From Coenobita brevimanus (Eukaryota; Arthropoda; Malacostraca; Decapoda; Coenobitidae), in contig CM064655.1 of NCBI GenBank assembly GCA_032717465.1, positions 15,736,902 through 15,800,901 of the forward strand: a stretch of 64,000 nt of DNA. Reading direction: 5' to 3'. The notes under the pieces were generated by a model that worked only from the letters and a program-made list of their open reading frames with translations, had not been told where the DNA came from and made no database searches. Each line of letters begins with the position of its first letter. Position 1 is the first letter of the stretch. Made by a program: the position numbers and the translations under genes. Below are positions 60,129 to 64,000 of this stretch, piece after piece.

Positions 60129-60639
60129 CTCATACCATCCATCAATCAATTGACCTACATGGAGAAACTCATGCAGTAGCCCTTGATATTTCTATAGCTT
60201 TCGATAGAGTACGGCACCGTTCCCTGCTGTCCTAACTCCCTTGCTATGGACTAACGTCTTTTGTTCCTTTGATCTCATATCTCAGTGACAGGAAAATAAG
60301 AGTAAACGTAGATGATGTATTTTCCAATTTCCACTCAATTAACCCCAGCGTGCCACAGGGATTAGTTCTGGCCCCAACCCTGTTTCCGGTTATTATTAAT
60401 GATCTCTTATTTGTCACTCATAATCCCATCCATTCATATACAGATGACTCAACACTACATAGTTCATTCACACTCAGACACCCATTTACAAAGTCTGATA
60501 TCTCTGCTTCTCAACTCAGTACAGCCATCTCCATAAATCAAGACCTACCTACGATCAGTGAATGGGGACAAAACAACCTTGTCTCATTTAATGCTAGTAA
60601 AACTAAATATATAGCCTACAATTTACGAATAGACAGATA

Positions 60640-61293
60640 TTGTCAGATTCGTATATTACCTTCAGTGCTACTGATATTCCCATCTCCAAAAGTATTGAAA
60701 TTCTCGGCGTCTCACTTAACAATGCCCTCAGCTGGACCTCTCGTGTTAGATCACTTGCTAAAACCGCCTCAGAGAAACTTGGATTAATGTACAGAGTTCG
60801 TAACTTCTTCACTGACGAGCAGTTAGCTATAATTTATAAGAGTCATGTGCACTCTCAGCTTGAATATTGCTCACCCTTGTGGAATGGATGTGGAGAGGTT
60901 GCATTAAAACAACCAGACAAAATTCAGAACAAGGCTGTTAGAATTATTAACAATCCTGCCATTACAAATAAACTACCTCCCCTACAAGTAAGAAGGAATG
61001 TTGTCTCCCTTGCATTATTTTACAGATATTTTTATGGCAAATGCTCACATGAAGTTGCGTCCATGGTGCCACCTCTCCATGCCTTCCCTCGTGCTACACG
61101 GGCATCTGGTAGCGCTCACGACTGGAATGTCACTCAGCCATATTGCAGAACTTCTGCCTATCAGAATTCTTTCATTCCCCGAACTGCGTCTCTTTGGAAC
61201 TCGCCTCCCCAGAGTTGTTTCCCTCCAAACTTCAACCTACAGCTGTTCAAGTCTAACTGTTACAGATATTTTATGAACAGAGGACACCAGTAA
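60640..61293 (+). CDS. LINE RT C-terminal region (fragment frame)
   Basis: KSIEILGVSLNNALSWTSRVR, AIIYKSHVHSQLEYCSPLW and QDKIQNKAVRIINNP-type text (PDKIQNKAVRIINN) are the thumb and C-terminal motifs shared by Jockey, I and CR1 LINEs. Ends RYFMNRGHQ and stop. Confidence 0.85.
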   Translation: MSDSYITFSATDIPISKSIEILGVSLNNALSWTSRVRSLAKTASEKLGLMYRVRNFFTDEQLAIIYKSHVHSQLEYCSPLWNGCGEVALKQPDKIQNKAVRIINNPAITNKLPPLQVRRNVVSLALFYRYFYGKCSHEVASMVPPLHAFPRATRASGSAHDWNVTQPYCRTSAYQNSFIPRTASLWNSPPQSCFPPNFNLQLFKSNCYRYFMNRGHQ

Positions 61294-61439
61294 TCCAGCG
61301 TATGGATTATTTTTTTTCTTATTAATTTGTTTTTCCTTTTCTGTTCTGTTATTAAAGAAAAAAAAAAAAATTACTGAATCCCACTTTGCACTTATACCAC
61401 ACACTCCTTGCCTCTCATTGTTGGTCTGTAGGAGCCATG

Positions 61440-63308
61440 TATCACCATCATTGTTAGGTAAGGTCACTGATCGGGCAAAGGGGAAGGGGGAGGCCTGGGG
61501 ACTCACAGTCGTCAGCCTGGGGTAGGCAGAGTCCCTTCAGGAGTTCCTTCGTCCTGCGGCCATGGGACCATTCGCAGGGGCATCGTCTCTCGTTGAGAGT
61601 TTGGGCTGGGCGTGGTAAAGGGTCCCCCACTGTTGGGGCTGCGTATGGGGTCTGGCCCTTAGGACTCAGGCCAAACAGATCCTGGAAGCGCTTCCTTAGG
61701 TGCCTGGTGGAGGAAGGGCTTCGCCTTCATCGGGGAGTGGTGAAGTCTCGCCCCGGGGTCCTGGGGACACCTTCAGAGGCCCATTGGCTGCAGTCTCCTT
61801 CCTGTGGCGTCGCTGTCAGGTTGGGGCCATGGCCTCACTCCTGGTCAGAGTCCGTCAGGTGGAGGTCCTCCTCAGGGGCCAACTGGATGAAGAAGAGCCC
61901 CGGAGATAACATTGGGCCTCTCCACCAATCTTCGAGGCAGAAGTCCTCCTCCTGGAGGTTGCCTTGGTCTGGGTGAACAGAGGAACGGCCTGCACTCATT
62001 CCGGTAGGCAGGGCTGACCACAGGTCGCCCTTGCACTGTGGATTCACAAGGGGTGAGGGACTTTGGTGTCCCTTCCCGGTGCGATTACGGGCTGTTGCTG
62101 GGTTCCCTTGGGCAACAGATGGAGGGCGGCCGTGGGCCGTCCCTTCATTGTTGGTGCAGCTTTGGGCTGTCACTGGGGCCCGACTCCCTGACGGGAACGC
62201 AGACAAATCACGGCTATGGGCCGTTGCTAGCCTGTCGGTGCGGCAGTAGGCCATCACAGGTCCTATGTGGAGGATGACGTGCAGACAAGGAGTGGCTACG
62301 TGCCATCTCCTGCCTACAGGTGTGGCTATGGGCCATCGCCTGTGTCGTGCCCTCCAAGGCAACTGCAGAAGGAGAGAGGGAGTACTTGTCTCTCCCCTAG
62401 TGCGGGTTTGGGCCATCACAGTTTCTACAGGGGGTGTAGGCAGCACCTGATGGAGCAGCTATGAGCTGTCTCCTCTTTGGCGGCCCAGCTATAGGCCATG
62501 GCCTTTTTTGTGTGTGGCTTTTGGCCGTCACTGGGGCCCAGTTATAGGCCGTGGCCCTTTGGTTGGGGCAGCTATGGGCTGTCTCTTGGTTTGCGCGGCT
62601 TTTGGCTGTCACTGGGGTGCTGCCTGGAGCTGAAGGGTCAGCTCCACCCTGATCCTGGCAAGGGCTAGCTCATCCAAAAGGTAATGCACTCAGACTGGGG
62701 TGGTCTCGTCGAGCTCACTCCAGGGAATAGGGGCGCACGGCCTGGGTGAACTTATCTTCCGTATTGACTGGACATGCCCCGCACTCTGTCTACCCCTTTC
62801 CATGGTCTCCTCCTGGGGGTGTGGTGGCGACCTGGGTTGCCACGGCCTTTATTTCACTCTGTGTTATATTTGTGCCCCGTCCATAATATCGTGACCTCTG
62901 TGTAATCCTTGTGACCCCTCTATAGTATCATGGACCCTGTGTGTTATATACTGTGTAATGTTGTGCCCTACGACCCCTGTGTACTGTAATACTTGTGCCC
63001 CAGTTGTAACGTCAAGATCCTTGTGTAATACTTGTGTCATCTATAGTGTCATGACTCTGTGAAATACTTGTCCCCTTAGATACATAGCGCTGAGATACGC
63101 TATACTTATGTCCCATATATAGTGTTGCCTCATGTACTAATTGTGTAAAGTCCACTGCATTTGTAAGGTAATATACGTGCAAGACTGGTTAGCCTGTGCT
63201 TGAGCCCTGTCCCTTGTTTGCATGCTCTAGCCCTGTCCTGAATAAAAGAACCCAGGTCTGTGCCCGTATGTGTGTCAAGGAGTTGAACCCAGAATATGCT
63301 GCATAACA
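61440..63308 (+). mobile_element. LTR-like block of the same superfamily, ending GCATAACA
   Basis: The last part (61-bp stretch with AATAAA at 63241, GTTGAACCCAGAATATGC and GCATAACA at 63301-63308) has the layout of the 2.2-kb LTR end. The region 62860-63080 repeats GTAATACTTGTGACCCC-type text also found at 48090-48240. The segment 61640-61680 is a reversed relative of the GGACCCAGTCCCAAGGGCC block. Boundaries on the left are uncertain. Confidence 0.5.
62070..62610 (+). repeat. GGGCCGT / GGCTATGGGCC array
   Basis: About 14 diverged units such as GCTATGGGCCGTTGC, GCTTTGGGCTGTCACTGGGG and GCTATGGGCTGTCTC, spaced 30-50 bp. Reversed, the core reads ACGGCCCATAGC, similar to ACGGCCACTGTACG of the other LTR arrays. 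Confidence 0.8.
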
Positions 63309-64000
63309 GCGGCTGCTAATTGGACGCCAATGATGTAAATCTACACCTTTTCTTATTATAACACATATATATTGAAATACAGCATAGTGTCCCCAGGAAT
63401 GCACAATCCCCCCCACCAGGGATTCAGTGTAGTGCCCCTGGAAACTCACTGACACCCCCACAAGGACCCCACGGAGAAGCAGCAGCAGCACACCGAGACT
63501 TGGCGCGACAACGGCACAAGCCAGCCAGGGCCATATGCCCCTATGACCCGGAACCACCCCGCCGTCACCATAGCAGGAATCCGGCACTACCTTCCAGGCG
63601 AGGTTCCACCAAACCATCTCGAGGTGGAGCTGTCTGTCCAGCTCCGATCAGCGCCCCTCAGTAGTTGGCCTGTAGCCACTCCCGCCTTCTACAGGAGTGT
63701 GCCAGTAGCCTCTCTGAAGGTGTCTTCCCTCTTGGGACGGCCAGTAGCCGCCCGCCCCTCGTAAAGGAATCGGTCCAACACTGACCTGAGCGTAATCAGG
63801 AGACAGCCGGTAGCCGCTCCCGCCTTCATCAGAAGGTGTCCTTCCAGAGATGGCCGGTAGCCGCTCCACACCCCCTCCTGAAGAAGTCAGCCTGTAGCCG
63901 CTCCCACCTTCATCAGACGGCCGGAAGCCACTCCGAAGGCATCGCCCCCAAGTCGGCCTGTAGCCGCTCCACACCCCTCCTACAGAGGTTGGCCTGTAGC
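63309..64000 (+). other. Interior of a further LTR-like element, cut by the window edge
   Basis: Follows the GCATAACA end with GCGGCTGCTAATTGGACGCC. No gag or pol motif is seen before the array at 63664. Sequence is GC-rich from 63400 on. Confidence 0.4.
63664..64000 (+). repeat. GGCCTGTAGCCGCTCC array
   Basis: Nine units (GGCCTGTAGCCGCTCC, GGCCGGTAGCCGCTCC, GCCAGTAGCC variants) at 30-50-bp spacing, continuing past the window end. Minus frames read GSGYRPT-type repeats that are artefacts of the array. Confidence 0.85.

Larger units (their letters stand above)
58741..61372 (+). mobile_element. Jockey/I-like LINE, right fragment with RT and 3' end
   Basis: Resumes the endonuclease (KYICVVYRSSNATSE, VLGDFNSHNVEW, LLDLFLTNNPD, SSDHNLIKASL), then RT: GPGPDGIPPIVLKKC, DYIPIAVTSSHGKVFE, RQYGFRQERSTID, VPQGLVLAPTLFPVIINDLL and the catalytic SYTDDSTLH. 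Ends ...NSPPQSCFPPNFNLQLFKSNCYRYF and stop near 61293, with a short 3' UTR and a poly(A) run at 61358-61370. Several stops and shifts (59056, 60126, 60180-60260, 60650) show it is dead. Confidence 0.87.

Overview
This is eukaryotic, intron-rich and repeat-laden DNA. Dense dinucleotide microsatellites, RTE-, CR1- and Jockey/I-like LINEs, hAT-, piggyBac- and mariner-like non-autonomous elements and tRNA-derived SINEs, together with animal-type host exons, suggest an arthropod. A decapod crustacean (shrimp or crab) is my best guess; that is an inference from repeat style, not a proof.

Host genes. (1) Plus strand, 12517-38052: the 3' two-thirds of a cation-chloride-cotransporter-family gene that I recognise as an SLC12A8 homologue. 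It has nine exons with matching intron phases and encodes the last 434 residues; the N-terminal exons are not visible here. (2) Minus strand, 10801-468: the four terminal exons of a degenerate cyclophilin-type domain protein, also phase-compatible. The residues expected for peptidyl-prolyl isomerase catalysis appear to be replaced. (3) Plus strand, 2591-2667: a short exon with the N-terminal signature of a THAP zinc finger, lying in an intron of gene 2.

Layout. 1-11 kb holds the cyclophilin-like gene, the THAP exon and a hAT MITE swollen by an (AT)n tract with a perfect 8-bp target duplication. 11-38 kb holds the SLC12A8-like exons. Their introns carry a CR1-like LINE tail, a 1.2-kb TA-flanked foldback element, a full-length RTE element inserted cleanly into an older RTE copy, and a third RTE copy between (AT)n tracts. 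38-47 kb has no recognised host gene: it holds MITEs, a 22-bp minisatellite, SINEs and a 1.2-kb hAT element.

47-64 kb is a pile of transposons. A Jockey/I-like LINE is split by an LTR element with 2.2-kb LTRs and a gag-like but pol-less interior. Its second LTR is split by a probable solo LTR, which in turn carries an RTE copy. Target duplications and reading-frame continuity fix the order of events. The LTRs contain arrays of a short GGCC...GTA motif, and diverged arrays of similar design occur in two further repeat blocks out to the right edge. This LTR family is the best candidate in the window for something undescribed.

A recurring oddity in the host genes is tandem repeats abutting splice sites. 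The acceptor of SLC12A8 exon 1 and the donor of exon 4 are each echoed about ten times in the adjacent intron, and several other splice sites sit next to long microsatellites.
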